A stretch of 64,000 bases of DNA, from contig CADCXD010000001.1 of the NCBI GenBank assembly GCA_902806575.1, positions 1,178,001 through 1,242,000 on the forward strand, written 5' to 3'. The translations under genes were made by a program, and so were the position numbers. This DNA is from Jackrogersella multiformis. Lineage: Eukaryota > Ascomycota > Sordariomycetes > Xylariales > Hypoxylaceae. The notes beneath the pieces are model-generated. The model made no database searches. It was given only the letters and a program-made list of their open reading frames with translations, and was not told the origin of the DNA. Shown here one piece after another: positions 33,779-44,845 of the stretch. Each line of letters begins with the position of its first letter. The stretch's first letter is position 1.

Positions 33779-35311
33779 ATGGCGACTAACGTCAAGGTGG
33801 TGGGAACAGACCTCAGGCAGGTGACTATCAAGGTCAACCCAGGCACCTACTTAACAGATATCCTGGAGCAAGCTTGCGAGAAGCTCAAGGTCACCCCTAG
33901 CAAATACTTATTAAAGCACAAACAAAAACAGCTAGATCTGTCAAACACATGGCGAACCTCCGGTCTAGTTCCCGGCGCGAAGCTCGAACTCGTCGTCCGC
34001 TCTAACACCCCTACCGCGATCAATATCGCATTACAATTCCCAGCTCCCGAGTCGAACCTTTTCCCACCGTCAGGCCGAGTTGCGGAGAAGCTACCAAGCG
34101 ACTTCACATTATGGCAGGTGCTGCGCCAGTTCGAGAGCGGGAAGTCGAGCCAAGGGAAGAACATGAACATCACGGCGAGAGGAGTAGCGCAGACGAGTAA
34201 TGGTACTACTGCGGGTAGTGGGCAGTTATACTATGAGACGCCGGTCTTGACGATCGAGAATAGAACACTATCAAGCTTTGCCGACTTGCAAAAGACACTG
34301 TCCCAGCTGGGATACAATTCGGGAAGCGTCCTAATACGGCTCTCTTTCCGAAAGACCGATATGACTTTGGTGGATGCTATGGCAGAGATGAACCAGTTCT
34401 TCAAAACGGAGGAAGAGGATCAGAAAACACAAGTGCCTACTGCTGGACCTACGACGAACAACGAAGAGACTACTATGACTGATATTCCGCCCTTAATTGA
34501 TGTGTCGGACGTCCCCTCAACAGACAAGCCAGAGCCAGATGTGCCAAGCGCTGCTCAAAAGGACAGCGCAGGCCCTGCTTCCTCAGCGCAAGGACCATTA
34601 ATAGACTTTATGGACGTCGACGCGCCATCCTCCGATCACCGCCCCGTCACCATCTTTTCCGCCCCTGCATCAGGCACCCCAGCCGCGGCGTCGCGGATAG
34701 ACAGCGACGAAGCCTTTGCCCCGCGCATCGAGCACGCGCAGGCCCACCAGAGGCTCCTCAAGACTGCAGGCGAAAACAAGCGTCTCCTCTCGGACCAAGA
34801 GCTCGAAGCCAAGGCCGCGGCCGAGGCCGCCAGGGTAGCAGCCGTCAAGTCCATCAAGATCAAGGTCCGCTTCCCGGACAACTTCTCGGCGGAGTGGCCC
34901 TTCGGCCCCGACGACACCGGCGCGGCCCTCTACGCCGAGGTCAGGAAGCTCATGGCCAACGATACGGCGCCGTTCAAGCTGGCGCTGCCCCCCGGCAAGC
35001 TGGCCATCAGGGACGACGCCGGCCCCTCCAGCAAGCTCATAAGCGGGTACCGGCTAAGCTCCAACACGCTGGTTAACTTCATGTGGGACGAGCGGGTGCC
35101 CGTCGAGGTCCGGAGGCTGCCCTTCTTGAAGGGCAGCGCCGCCGGCCAGGCCCGACAGGTGGTCATCCCAGAGGTGCCGCAGGTCGACGATGCGGATGCG
35201 GCTGGCCCTAGTGCTGAGGTCCTAGCATCCGCACCTAAGCCGAGCTCGGGGGGAGACGGGTCCGGGTTCAAGAAGCCGAAGTGGTTGAAAGGGCTCGGTG
35301 GTAAGAAGTAA
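33779..35311 (+). CDS. TUG/ASPSCR1-like UBX-domain Cdc48 cofactor
   Basis: UBX proteins bind the AAA-ATPase Cdc48/p97 and link it to substrates. This is one exon of 510 residues (start ATG at 33779 after CTCCT; an upstream in-frame Met at 33698 would add an unconserved 27 residues). The N-terminus is a ubiquitin-like TUG-UBL1 domain (about 1-75: VVGTDLRQVTIKVNPGTYL, YLLKHKQKQLDLSNTWR, GLVPGAKLELV). A second ubiquitin-like segment and a long acidic/Pro-rich linker follow (LIDVSD, PLIDFMDVD). The UBX domain spans about 357-440 (SIKIKVRFPDNFSAEWPF ... LVNFMWDE). The C-terminus is basic (PKWLKGLGGKK). Domain order matches mammalian ASPSCR1/TUG and yeast Ubx4. GC content rises sharply over the UBX part. 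Confidence 0.88.
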   Translation: MATNVKVVGTDLRQVTIKVNPGTYLTDILEQACEKLKVTPSKYLLKHKQKQLDLSNTWRTSGLVPGAKLELVVRSNTPTAINIALQFPAPESNLFPPSGRVAEKLPSDFTLWQVLRQFESGKSSQGKNMNITARGVAQTSNGTTAGSGQLYYETPVLTIENRTLSSFADLQKTLSQLGYNSGSVLIRLSFRKTDMTLVDAMAEMNQFFKTEEEDQKTQVPTAGPTTNNEETTMTDIPPLIDVSDVPSTDKPEPDVPSAAQKDSAGPASSAQGPLIDFMDVDAPSSDHRPVTIFSAPASGTPAAASRIDSDEAFAPRIEHAQAHQRLLKTAGENKRLLSDQELEAKAAAEAARVAAVKSIKIKVRFPDNFSAEWPFGPDDTGAALYAEVRKLMANDTAPFKLALPPGKLAIRDDAGPSSKLISGYRLSSNTLVNFMWDERVPVEVRRLPFLKGSAAGQARQVVIPEVPQVDDADAAGPSAEVLASAPKPSSGGDGSGFKKPKWLKGLGGKK

Positions 35312-35677
35312 AAAGGGTCACGATAAGTGAAGGAAGGGATCTGAGCATCTGTTTTAAACAATTCAAGTCCTGGATTGATGACATTGTATGGAGTTCCGGT
35401 GGCATTAAGTGACCCATACCGTCATGTAGTATCAAAACACTGTTACATCTTCGTCGAGGGCGATCATCTCGCAAGCAGTTAAAAAGAGATTTGTGTGTGT
35501 TCTTATTTGTGTCATTTGGTATTGCACTATGTAGCTAGCACAAAGCAGCTATCTGCCAGGCCCGATCCTCCGTAAATCATCCATGCCGAAAGACGTACGC
35601 CAGACCTCATGTGCCAAAGTTGCTTTTCTTCTCCTCGACGTTCATTAATCGTCATGCCCTCTCAAGATGAATGTCGT
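35312..35677. other. Convergent intergenic region UBX gene - eL36
   Basis: Shared 3' flanks of two convergent genes; no other feature. Confidence 0.6.
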
Positions 35678-36398
35678 TTAGTGGCCGGCTCTGCGGGACT
35701 CGGCGATGACTCGTTGGAGCTCATCGACCTTCTTCTTGGCACGGCCGAAGGTACCGAGCTGGTAGGTCTGATTAGTTTCATGAAGTGTGGCGAGTGGTGC
35801 TGAGGATACATACCCGCTTCTTGGCTAGCTTACGCGCTCGCTTGTCCTTGCTGTTGCGCAGCAACTCGATTACTCGGCGCTCATAGGGGGCAAGACTGAA
35901 GTTAAATTGCAATGTTAGCAATCCTGATGATGTAGAGGTAGAAGAACGTTTGTAGGGGATATGTTTCCAGGCTAGATAGTGATCTTCTAGTTGCGACCTA
36001 GTCGACCAGGAGCAGAGGCTAATGTGTAGTAGAGATTTAACTTACCCGGCAACTTCCTTGACGATGTCACGGACGAAAGCGGTTCGCTTGCTCAGGTGGC
36101 CCTTGGTCCGCGAGACACGGGGCTTGACGACGCGAGCAGTGGTTTTCTATAAGTTCCCAAGATCCAAAAGTCAGCCCATTGTCCATCGTCTGCTTGATAA
36201 TTGCAAGGTGTCGGAGAAGAAGAAAAATTGCAAGAGCAGAGATCCTCCACGAGGTGAGACGGGCGGAAACGACTCTTATATTTTATTCTCGAGGACGAGC
36301 AGATGGATAGGTAGGTAGGTAGGTATTGGCAATCATCTTACATAGCCGCGGTTGATACCGATGGTGAGCCCGGTACGGGCAGGTGCTTCCTTAGCCAT
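35678..36398 (-). CDS. 60S ribosomal protein eL36
   Basis: Component of the large cytosolic ribosomal subunit. Four exons close in frame: 36398-36342, 36146-36046, 35895-35814 and 35758-35678, giving 106 residues, the normal eL36 size. The sequence is strongly basic with family motifs [54 protein letters not shown] and [20 protein letters not shown]. Four exons for 106 residues is typical of fungal ribosomal protein genes. A further intron is likely in the 5' leader. Donors are GTAAGA, GTAAGT and GTATGT. Confidence 0.96.
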
Positions 36399-36433
36399 CG
36401 CAATCGGTGGTTGTCGATTGACGTTGATGATGG

Positions 36434-36500
36434 CTGTGGTGGTTAGTAAATTTCGCGGTTGATGGAGGAGGAAGAAGAGAAGACTATGAAATTTTCCTAC
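36434..36500 (-). other. Probable 5' UTR intron of the eL36 gene
   Basis: On the minus strand a GTAGGA donor at 36500 is followed by a perfect TTTACTAAC branch site and a CACAG acceptor at 36436-36434, 67 nt in total and 35 nt before the start codon. Leader introns are common in fungal ribosomal protein genes. Confidence 0.55.
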
Positions 36501-37764
36501 TTGAAGTTGGAGATTTTACAATTGGGTGGGCAGAATTGTGGTGTGGGGCAAACGTGAGAATTAAGCGAATTCTACCCGGCTGGATTGATTGGCTAGCCTT
36601 GCCCCTTCCCTTAAGATAAGATAGGTGGGTCTAATTCGATAAATCATTAGTCTATCTTAGGTACCTAGGTAGATACATATGTATGTACATCCATCCATAT
36701 GCAATGCATGTGCTTTGGAACGCTGCCCAGCAGCACTTAGCCCAGCACTTGGCCGATTGCTGCAGCTAACCTTCCCGACCACCGACTCACCGACGGTGTG
36801 TCTTCTCCATTCCTTTTTGTACACGAATTTTCATAACACGAGGAGTCGTATTCATACCTTGATACCTACCGCTTATACCTTCCAAGGCTGCAAGGTTCTA
36901 TAGTGTTCATGTTCAGGTTATTCGGCATTCTCGTCTTTTCTCTACTCGACTCGCCTTTTGATAACTATTGCCACTAGTATGATATCATCCAATAATACCC
37001 TAACTAGATTATATGATTTTAGATTGATGATTACATACCTTTCCGCATGTACGAAAATGCGAAATGTGGATCGTTATTTTGCACATCGGAATGTCGCTTG
37101 TTACCAGGGTCAAATATGACGCAGCTCTCTCTTTTGCTCTGTCTGTCTGTCTATCTGTGTCACCACGGGCAGCAAGCATGGGCAGGTCGATTGATGAGCA
37201 GCCGCGCCTTCTTATGTAGAACCTGGAAGTAAGGTTAGGTTGTGTCACCTCATAAACATTGAGAGCACCCGATCAAATATTTGCTTAGTAGGTAGGTACG
37301 TAGGTGGTAGTTTTAGTTTTAGTTTTAGTAGGTGAGAGTTGCTACTTCTCCTACACGGACATTCGTTTTCTTTATTTCCATTTCCCGTTTCTCGTTTCTC
37401 GTTTCTCATTTCCCCCTTCGCAGGCTCGAAGCTATTACACTAGCTAGCCTGCTGCCTCTCGTTATCTCTCTGTCTCTCTCTCTATCGTGCTGTCTTTCCT
37501 CGCCTTTTTTCATTGTCTCTTTCCTTCTATCAGTACCAGGGTTACTGCATGGCCTGACTTGCAGTATCACCTGCATCTAATACCTAGTAATGCCCCCGGG
37601 AGGAGACTCTTAAAGTCTTCCACCTCGTCTACTATATCGTACCTCTTGGTTTTTGATCATTATGTTTTGAATCGAGTCGTCGGCTAGTTGATTTTGGTGT
37701 CTTGGGTGACATTTTGCATCTTCAATTTTTCTTGGTCCGCATTTCTTGGCCCTCATTCATCACC
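36501..37764. other. Divergent intergenic region eL36 - RhoGEF
   Basis: Promoters of two divergent genes. Pyrimidine-rich tracts (CTCTCTGTCTCT, about 37465-37515) near the RhoGEF side look like a fungal core-promoter CT-rich region. GTAGGTA/TAGTTTTAGTTT repeats lie at 37288-37330. No gene. Confidence 0.5.
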
Positions 37765-40700
37765 ATGTCCCTTGCTGTCTTAACGGCCGATTCTCCTCGA
37801 CCTTGTTCACAAAGCAGCTCTGTACGTGTTGCGGGCTCTGTACGTGTTGCGGGCAAGACCAGTTGGGCGACGGCACTCAAGCTAAATCGAACCGATCCGG
37901 ACCTTGGCCTTAGCTTCGAAGATACCGACTTCATTCATAATGACGGCGAGGACGCCTGGAAAACGTTGGATAATATAACAGCTCTTGGTTTGACTTTGGA
38001 AAATGGTGAGGATGAAACAACACATTCAACTGGACTACCTATATTCTCTATCGAGAATGTTGAGAATGGTGGAACCGGCGATGACCATTTGGAGACTCCT
38101 TCACCGGGGGTCGGGCCGTTCCACAAGTGGATGAAGAACCTACACCGACGAGCACATCGCCCGAGGATCCACCATAATAATGATCGGTTCGGCTTCGAAC
38201 CGTTCCCGGAATATTCGGAATACTCTTTCGGGAATGATGCTCTGTCCTTGGATAACCACAGGAAGTCGTCCTCTGGGTCCTCTTTTGGATTTGTCGCCGC
38301 AGTCAGAAGTGCAAGTGTGAGCCTTGCGAGCGCTAGTGTGATGACACGGCCAAGGAGACATACTGCACGATCATCACTTCAAGGCAGGACAGATCTTAGT
38401 AGCAGGGGGTCGACTTCTGGTCAGCGGTTTTCTGAGGACAGCACAGGCTTCGAGCGAACGGTATCAAACGACCCCGGGGTGACGGAGCGGCTGCTTCAAA
38501 GGCGACGTATTCTAGAGGAGATGATCAACACCGAAGAAAGCTACGTAGGGGATGTCAAATTCCTCATGAACGTATGTGCTGAGTTTAATTAATCCGCTAT
38601 TAAGCTGCTGGTCCTAATATCTCCTAGGTTTATGTCACCATTTTGGCTTCTTTACCGTCACCACACATGGGACTCCGTTCCTCTATTAACCGCAATCTAA
38701 CAGATATAGTCGAATTGCACGAGGAGATTCTTGGCGAGCTTCATCGAGTTGTGCCCGATTCCGAATACACGCAGCCTGAGCGTATCCCGGTCACCCCCAA
38801 TCCAGCGGCAGCCAAGAAGCACCACCGCTGGCGCAGTCTGGATTCCGTCCCGGAGTACAAGGGAGGAACTTCATGGCTGCGCAATATTCCTAGTGTGATT
38901 GCTGAGCCAGCTATTGCGGCCGAGGTAGCTCATATCTTTGGGAAAAGAGTACGTATATAAATCCGTCAAGGCGACAGCTCTATTGTAGCCTTTTAAGGTA
39001 TATGGAAACCTTAAGCTATATTAACACGACAGCAGATGAACCGATTCTTTATCTACGAAGAGTATGGAGCAAAATATGAGATGATGATCAAGGATGTAGC
39101 ATCTGCTCATCGGACGCTACCCCAGTGGGAGACGTACCAAAAAGGTCTTGAAGCATTAGCTGCTTCGTTAGGAGCTGTCAACAATCACCGAGATCACTCC
39201 AGGAAGTCGTTGACTATAGGCGACCTCTTAGTGAAAGTGAGTTGCAGTCTTCCTACGCCCCAAGGGCTTTGCGCTAATAACAAGTAGCCGATCCAACGGA
39301 TCTGCAGGTACCCTCTGCTTTTCGCCGAACTTCTCAAGTATACCCCAGTATGTGATTGCCCAAGCTCGCATCTAGAAATCGAGAATGTTCTCATTCGACT
39401 TCGTGAGGCTACTGCCGAGATCAATCGCGCTACGGATGATCCACGAATGAAAAATACAATGGAGCAAACCTGGTTACTTCAAGATCGACTTGTGTTCCCA
39501 AATCAAGTACGTGACATTAACCTTTCTCATAATTTATGTTGCTAAACATATAGTAGAAATTGGATGCGGTCTCAAAAACCACGATTCGCTCTTTTGGACA
39601 AGTTCGTCTTTGTGGTGCGCTACACGTGTGCTGGCAGACTAAAGACGGCGTAGACGGTACTTACATGGTTACGCTTCTCTACAAAGACTGCCTGTGCCTT
39701 GCTAGCGCCAGCAGAGCAGACCCAATCTATACAATCCAGGCTTGTATAAATCTTGGTGATATCAAGGTTGAAGAAGTTGATAATGGCCGAGGTAAGCTTA
39801 CTTTTGATATACCATGTCCAGTTCTGCCTTTGGCATGCTAATTATACGAAGGTCTCCAATGCCACACCGCGCCCTTCTCCTGGAAACTTGTCTTTGAATG
39901 CGATCATCAACTTTACGAAATCATCATGACAGCCTGTTCTTCAAAAGAGGAACTGGAATGGCGCACTCGCCTTGCGCGGCACAGTTCAGTTGAATCATCT
40001 GAATTATCAGAACCTGTATTCTATAGCTCAATATTCCTCAACATAAAGAGTCTCGGAACAATCTTTGGAAAGCCAGGTAAGCACGAGATCTGCAACCATA
40101 AGTACTTAATAGACTGATTGATCCGTTGCAGGCACCATTGCTCGTCGTCTTTCTATTCATAGGGCCACCACGGTTGGGCCAAAATCACCATTGTACCAAG
40201 TCATACTCAAGAATACTAGTACGATGAAGGAGAATTCATCGACAACCTCCACCTCACAAATCAACCGCTCACAATCACTATTAACAACTAATTCACGTAT
40301 CCCAGTCCTGGCCCCTTCTCGAGGAGATCGAGCGCGCCTTGAGGCCTTAATGGCAGATGTCTGGAGCCGTAAGGTTTTGCCCTTTCCCGGTATAACAAAT
40401 CGTTCGAGAAGCGAGCACCTTGTACGCAGCTCGGCATCCACTGTTATGCGAAAGCTGAGTGTTGCAAGCATCACCAGCTCTTTCGCGAAGCGTTCGATAA
40501 GTGCCACCAACGTAGTAAGGTCAAGCGAGGATGAGCTCCCGCATGTCAACGGTTTTGTTGATGGTCTTGTCCATGTCAACTGCGACAAGCCAACTCCTGG
40601 ATTGGTAAGGGCTGGTACGATTGATGGAGACATCAAGCACAGACTGCCAATGATTCGAGATGAGACCGAACATGCCAGCAGCACCAGTCCCCTGAGTATT

Positions 40701-41033
40701 GCTTCGACGACCGGTGCTCGCACGCGATCAGGAACGGTTAAGAAGCTTGATCATTCGAAACTCGACTTGGAATGGTTGGAGAAAGACGAAATCGGCACAC
40801 CAACTCCACGGTTGTCTCCGTTGAACAGCATCCGTCGAAAGAGACAGACATCATTATCAGCAAGATCATCCCCGTCCACTGTTGACGACGAAGAGAACAT
40901 GTACCATGGACTTGGAATGAAGCATCGCTTACACGAAACATTAACTAATGTCAGGCCTACCAGTAAGTGGGTCAGAGTCGGCGCCATCAACAGGGGTTTA
41001 ATGGCGTCCAGCATTCGTAGTTTTTTTAGATGA
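37765..41033 (+). CDS. Rho guanine nucleotide exchange factor (DH-PH domains)
   Basis: Dbl-family activator of a Rho GTPase. Seven exons close in frame: 37765-38571, 38628-38948, 39036-39236, 39288-39506, 39557-39791, 39852-40076 and 40132-41033, giving 969 residues. The N-terminal 245 residues are Ser-rich and disordered. The DH domain covers about 247-510 (LLQRRRILEEMINTEESYV, MNRFFIYEEYGAKYEMM, LLVKPIQRICRYPLLFAELL). A PH-like domain follows to about 665 (FGQVRLCGALHVCW, YMVTLLYKDCLCLAS, SWKLVFECDHQLYEIIMTA). The C-terminus (about 665-969) is Ser/Arg-rich without a CNH domain, so this is not a Rom2-type GEF. I chose the ATG at 37765 (CACC context); an upstream in-frame Met at 37702 exists. 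The exon 3 acceptor is a CAGCAG tandem, so one Gln is optional. Confidence 0.87.
37818..37853 (+). repeat. Perfect 18-bp tandem duplication inside the RhoGEF gene
   Basis: Two exact 18-bp units (CTCTGTACGTGTTGCGGG) code for a repeated SVRVAG hexapeptide in the disordered N-terminus. Confidence 0.9.
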
Positions 41034-42194
41034 AGGAAGGCAACTTCAGCATTACATAACAGGGTTGGGTATAGATTACACACGGTTTGGACTGGTTCTG
41101 GCTTAGGATTATACCATTCTTTCGATTATTTCTTACTTCGCGATGACACCGGAACGGCACCAAACTCCTCATTGAACGCATTTGCTTTTCGTCTGCTGCC
41201 TTATTAGGCTCTCAGAGCTGGACAATCACGATTATACCCCATAGCAATCTCTTTAGGCAGAACACTGCATGTTTTCATGTTACCTTTTTCGGTACCCCGA
41301 TTAGTGCTTAACGTATTAATGTGATTGTAAGGCTGGAACATACGTATAGCGTTTAATAGGAGTTACCTGACCTATAGTTAGCCTAAATACAGCCTTACCA
41401 ACCACCTCGTACCACCTACTCAGCTATCTAGAAAGTTAAGTTTAGTTAGAATTTACCTAAGTCAGCCAATATAGCTATCTAAGTAAGTGCCGGTAGTTTC
41501 AGTGATGATCGGCTACTCCCGTTTGGTAACTGAGCTAACGTTGATCCTTTGTCTTAGGTACCCAGCTACCTACATGGTAGCTACAGTGCCAAATGTAATT
41601 TCTATCCTCTTCTAGATTTTTTGGAAGTAGCTGCTGTGGGACAACATACCTAGGTACATATGTATTAGACAAAATAAGGTTAAATGTCGTAATAAGAGAG
41701 GGGGCCAAAGGTAAAAAGGACTTAATGTCTGAAGTTCACTTGCTGATCCTTGTCAGAAAGCTCGATCGGTGACGTAAATCATTATGGCGGGGGAGCTGAC
41801 GCAGGTACAAACAGAGCACATTTCAGAGGGGCAGCTTCGGTTTCTATGTAAATGATGACGTAGGTGCTGCTGTTTAGTAGGAGCATGCCACATGATGATC
41901 GAATGTAGAGACCAGAGCAGGGAAACAACAGCTTGCTGAAGTCTATTTGAAGCGTCGTACTTCTCCTTGTAGGCTCAATTCATTCTTCTAAAAACATCTT
42001 CCCACCCATCAACAATCCCACAATCCCACAATCCCACATCTAACATTCAACTTACAAAGCGACTACATCTATTCCGACGAAATTCATTCACTTGTCATCA
42101 TCACTCACCTGCCTATACTTCTAATCACTAGGGCCTTCTAGTAGTAGTTATTATTCTAACACCCAATTCACTCTTTCTGCACAAGTCGCCCAAC
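41034..42194. other. Intergenic region RhoGEF - rtc3-like gene
   Basis: RhoGEF 3' flank and rtc3-like promoter. The last 200 bp before the start codon are C/A/T-rich, with repeated ATCCCACA, like a fungal leader. No gene. Confidence 0.5.
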
Positions 42195-42928
42195 ATGACC
42201 AAGGGAGAAGCCACTCAAGTCAAGGTCCACCACAAGGGCAAGGAAGACGACTTCATCATCTTCATTGACGATATCGAGACCTACAAGAGGTGGAAGGCCG
42301 ACAAGTCTATTCCCCTAGCCCACTTCATCTCCGCCTTCAAAATCTTCGTGACGCACAAGTAAGTCTTACCTCACGTGCTCTCTCCTCTTCAACTGTTACC
42401 CTTCCGAACACAACGGCGTCGTACCGAGATTCATCAAATCATATGATCCTGAGCAACAAAGGCGAAAATGTACTGGCTCCGGTGAGGCAGCACAATCAGC
42501 CAAGTCACCTTAATCATCATATAGCCGCTTAAGCGCTTGTGGGCCCTCATCTTAGGCGGCGGGAGCCAATTTGACGAGTCCTATCTATTCACGCAGCCCC
42601 CAATTTTAAACCAATAACAATAATAATAGACGGCGACTAACGGAATATGTTCAATTTAATAGGCAGGGAACTCAAGGCCAGATGGATGGCGCCTCAAATT
42701 CCACACTCGAGAACGAGTTCGGTGTATCTAACGAGGATGAGGTTATCAAAAAGATACTTGAGAGTGGTAGCCTCCAGGAATCCGACGTAGGTCGCTTTCC
42801 ATTCAACTCCCAAAGCAAATAATCATATGGTTGCTGACAATGATAAACTATTATAGGGCCCTGATCGCCAAGGACCTAAGAACGATGCTCAGCAAGGCTC
42901 CATTATCACCGGTCAGGTTGCAAGATAG
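42195..42928 (+). CDS. Rtc3-like SBDS-domain protein
   Basis: Small protein with an SBDS N-terminal (FYSH) fold, like yeast Rtc3/YHR087W, a stress-induced protein linked to RNA metabolism. Three exons close in frame: 42195-42358, 42663-42786 and 42857-42928, giving 119 residues. Family motifs are VKVHHKGKEDDFIIFIDDIE, WKADKSIPLAHFI, FKIFVTHKQGTQGQMDGAS and NEFGVSNEDEVIKKILESG. It lacks the C-terminal domains of true SBDS/Sdo1. The first intron (42359-42662) is about 304 nt, long for this window, and contains a CACGTG E-box core near its 5' end. The C-terminus after residue 96 is hydrophilic. Confidence 0.85.
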
Positions 42929-44289
42929 AGTCCTAAATATTCTCATCGGTAGAACCCGGGGAGAGCTGCTGCGTCGTACTCTAGGGTGACATTACGTCGG
43001 CGATAGAGATTACACCACCCAAGTGCTTCAGGCCATCATAGCTAATTGCTCCTATTACAAATCATCAATCAACATGATTACCATGGGCGATGATTACGGG
43101 TTAGCTACCACCTACTAGCTAGCGAAAAATATTTCGGCGATGGATTTGCAGAACAGTCGTAGCTAGCGACATATGAATCCCAAATATTCAAAATTCATGA
43201 ATGAATGAAACCTCAAGTTTTACTTTGCCTTGTGAATGCATATATCGTACTATTAATATTGCTCCTCCTATCGTACCGCATTTACGTAGTATGAGCCGTT
43301 GCCTACCTATGTAGCTATTGCTCGGGCTACTCTCAGCCGCGCACTGAGCCCCGTAGCGTCTCGTAACCTGGTCAAGTTACCCACATCGTCAGTATCATCT
43401 TGGTAGCATTTGAAACCCCAAGCGTATCTATAACACCCCGTATTACAATTAAGTCCTTAGCTTACCAAAAGTCTTCAGCGAAAGTAATTTTACTTTTTTA
43501 GGCCTTGTTTTTGTTGGGAACCCCCGTAACAGCTCACGTGGTGGACACATACACAAAAGAGGGACGAGGTTTCACCACATCGGTAATTATTAGTTATGGA
43601 GCGCTGCACAAACATCGTGAGACGTAGGCACAATCAGGTACTGGCAACCTTCGTTCTGCGACTCACCGCCACCGCCAACCACCGACATTTGTAACTACCT
43701 AGACCTAGTGTAAATATGCAAATGGACTCGTACCGGAACCCGAAAAGAGGCCGTTAATCGCAATCGTGTCCCATTCGTGACTGACCTAACCTCCTCGCTG
43801 AATATCGCTTGCTGGATGTCAAGGAATCCTGCTCCTCCTAACTATATATCCGTAATTTCAAAAAAGGGAAGAGGGTTATATATAAACGCCGGTGATGTCG
43901 TGAATGCAATAGATGGCAACTGCATAGAGATAAGATAGGTACGAGGTTCGAGTGCGAGAGTAGAAACCAAGATGCTTCATTAATATATGTTTTGTTCTTT
44001 GTTCTTTATAAATAAGGTGATGCGCGTTATATGTGCAGATATACATCTGGGGTATATTCATTCCTCAGAAGTGGAAATGAGAGATGTTCATATGTACGGT
44101 AGTTTTCGGCCCTTGCCCATTTCCTCACATCGGGTTGTTGGTTATTAGAGAAACCATCTCTGACGCAGAATCGTTGGAGCGAGATGTGTGTGGTGAGAAA
44201 AGGAAAGGGAAAAGGCGAGACTAGGTTGAATTGTACATGGCCCCGGGCGTATTTGCTTGGTCGAGCGAATGGTAGTCGACGTTCTACCT
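42929..44289. other. Intergenic region rtc3-like gene - membrane protein gene
   Basis: Convergent 3' flanks, 1.36 kb. AT-rich, with no gene, repeat array or RNA gene that I can support. A run of CACGTG occurs near 43536. Confidence 0.5.
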
Positions 44290-44845
44290 TTATGCTTTAG
44301 AACCACCCGAGCGGCCTCGTTGGGGCAGAGTCCACGGTTTGGCGCAGACAATCTAGCAAGGAAGTTAGCATTTGGGCATTTCCAATATTCCGGGACGAAT
44401 GACATACCTCGCCTTCGCTGTACGCGCAGAAGTAGACGATCATTGCCACGACGTAGTATATAGCAGGATTGGTGCCTTGGTACAAGAGAACCGAGGCGAG
44501 CGCCGCTAGCGGGAACGAAGCAAGACGGGCCTCGAGACTGCGGTGGATCGAAGACCCGGCGATGAGGCCAAGCGGCCACTCCCACGCAAGTATCGCTAGT
44601 CCGAAGATCAGGTTGATAATCTGCAATGCCGGAACTGGCTTTACAGCCCCATCTAGCGATTTCGTAAGGAAGTCGAAAAAAATCTTAGGCCAGAAGAATC
44701 CCTCGAGCGCGGCGGCAACTTGGTCTAGGAAGGGAAAATGTTAGCAAAGTTGTGTGAATATCCTCGATACCGAAGATGACCACGTACAGGCTGCGGCGGT
44801 GAGCGCGATGAGTCTAGCCCAGTGGTTCTTGATAAGTCTTCCCAT
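44290..44845 (-). CDS. Conserved fungal integral membrane protein, function unknown
   Basis: Three exons close in frame: 44845-44788, 44724-44408 and 44352-44290, giving 145 residues. The start MGRLIKNHWARLI and the block AALEGFFWPKIFFDFLTKSLD-GAVKPVPALQ belong to a conserved family of small fungal membrane proteins; I believe it is annotated as a DUF (possibly DUF7727) but cannot check. Three to four hydrophobic helices are visible: LIALTAAAYQVAAAL, IINLIFGLAILAWEWPLGLI, FPLAALASVLLYQGT and AIYYVVAMIVYFCAY. The tail (AKPWTLPQRGRSGGSKA) is basic and probably cytosolic. There are no catalytic motifs. Donors are GTACGT and GTATGT. Confidence 0.8.
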
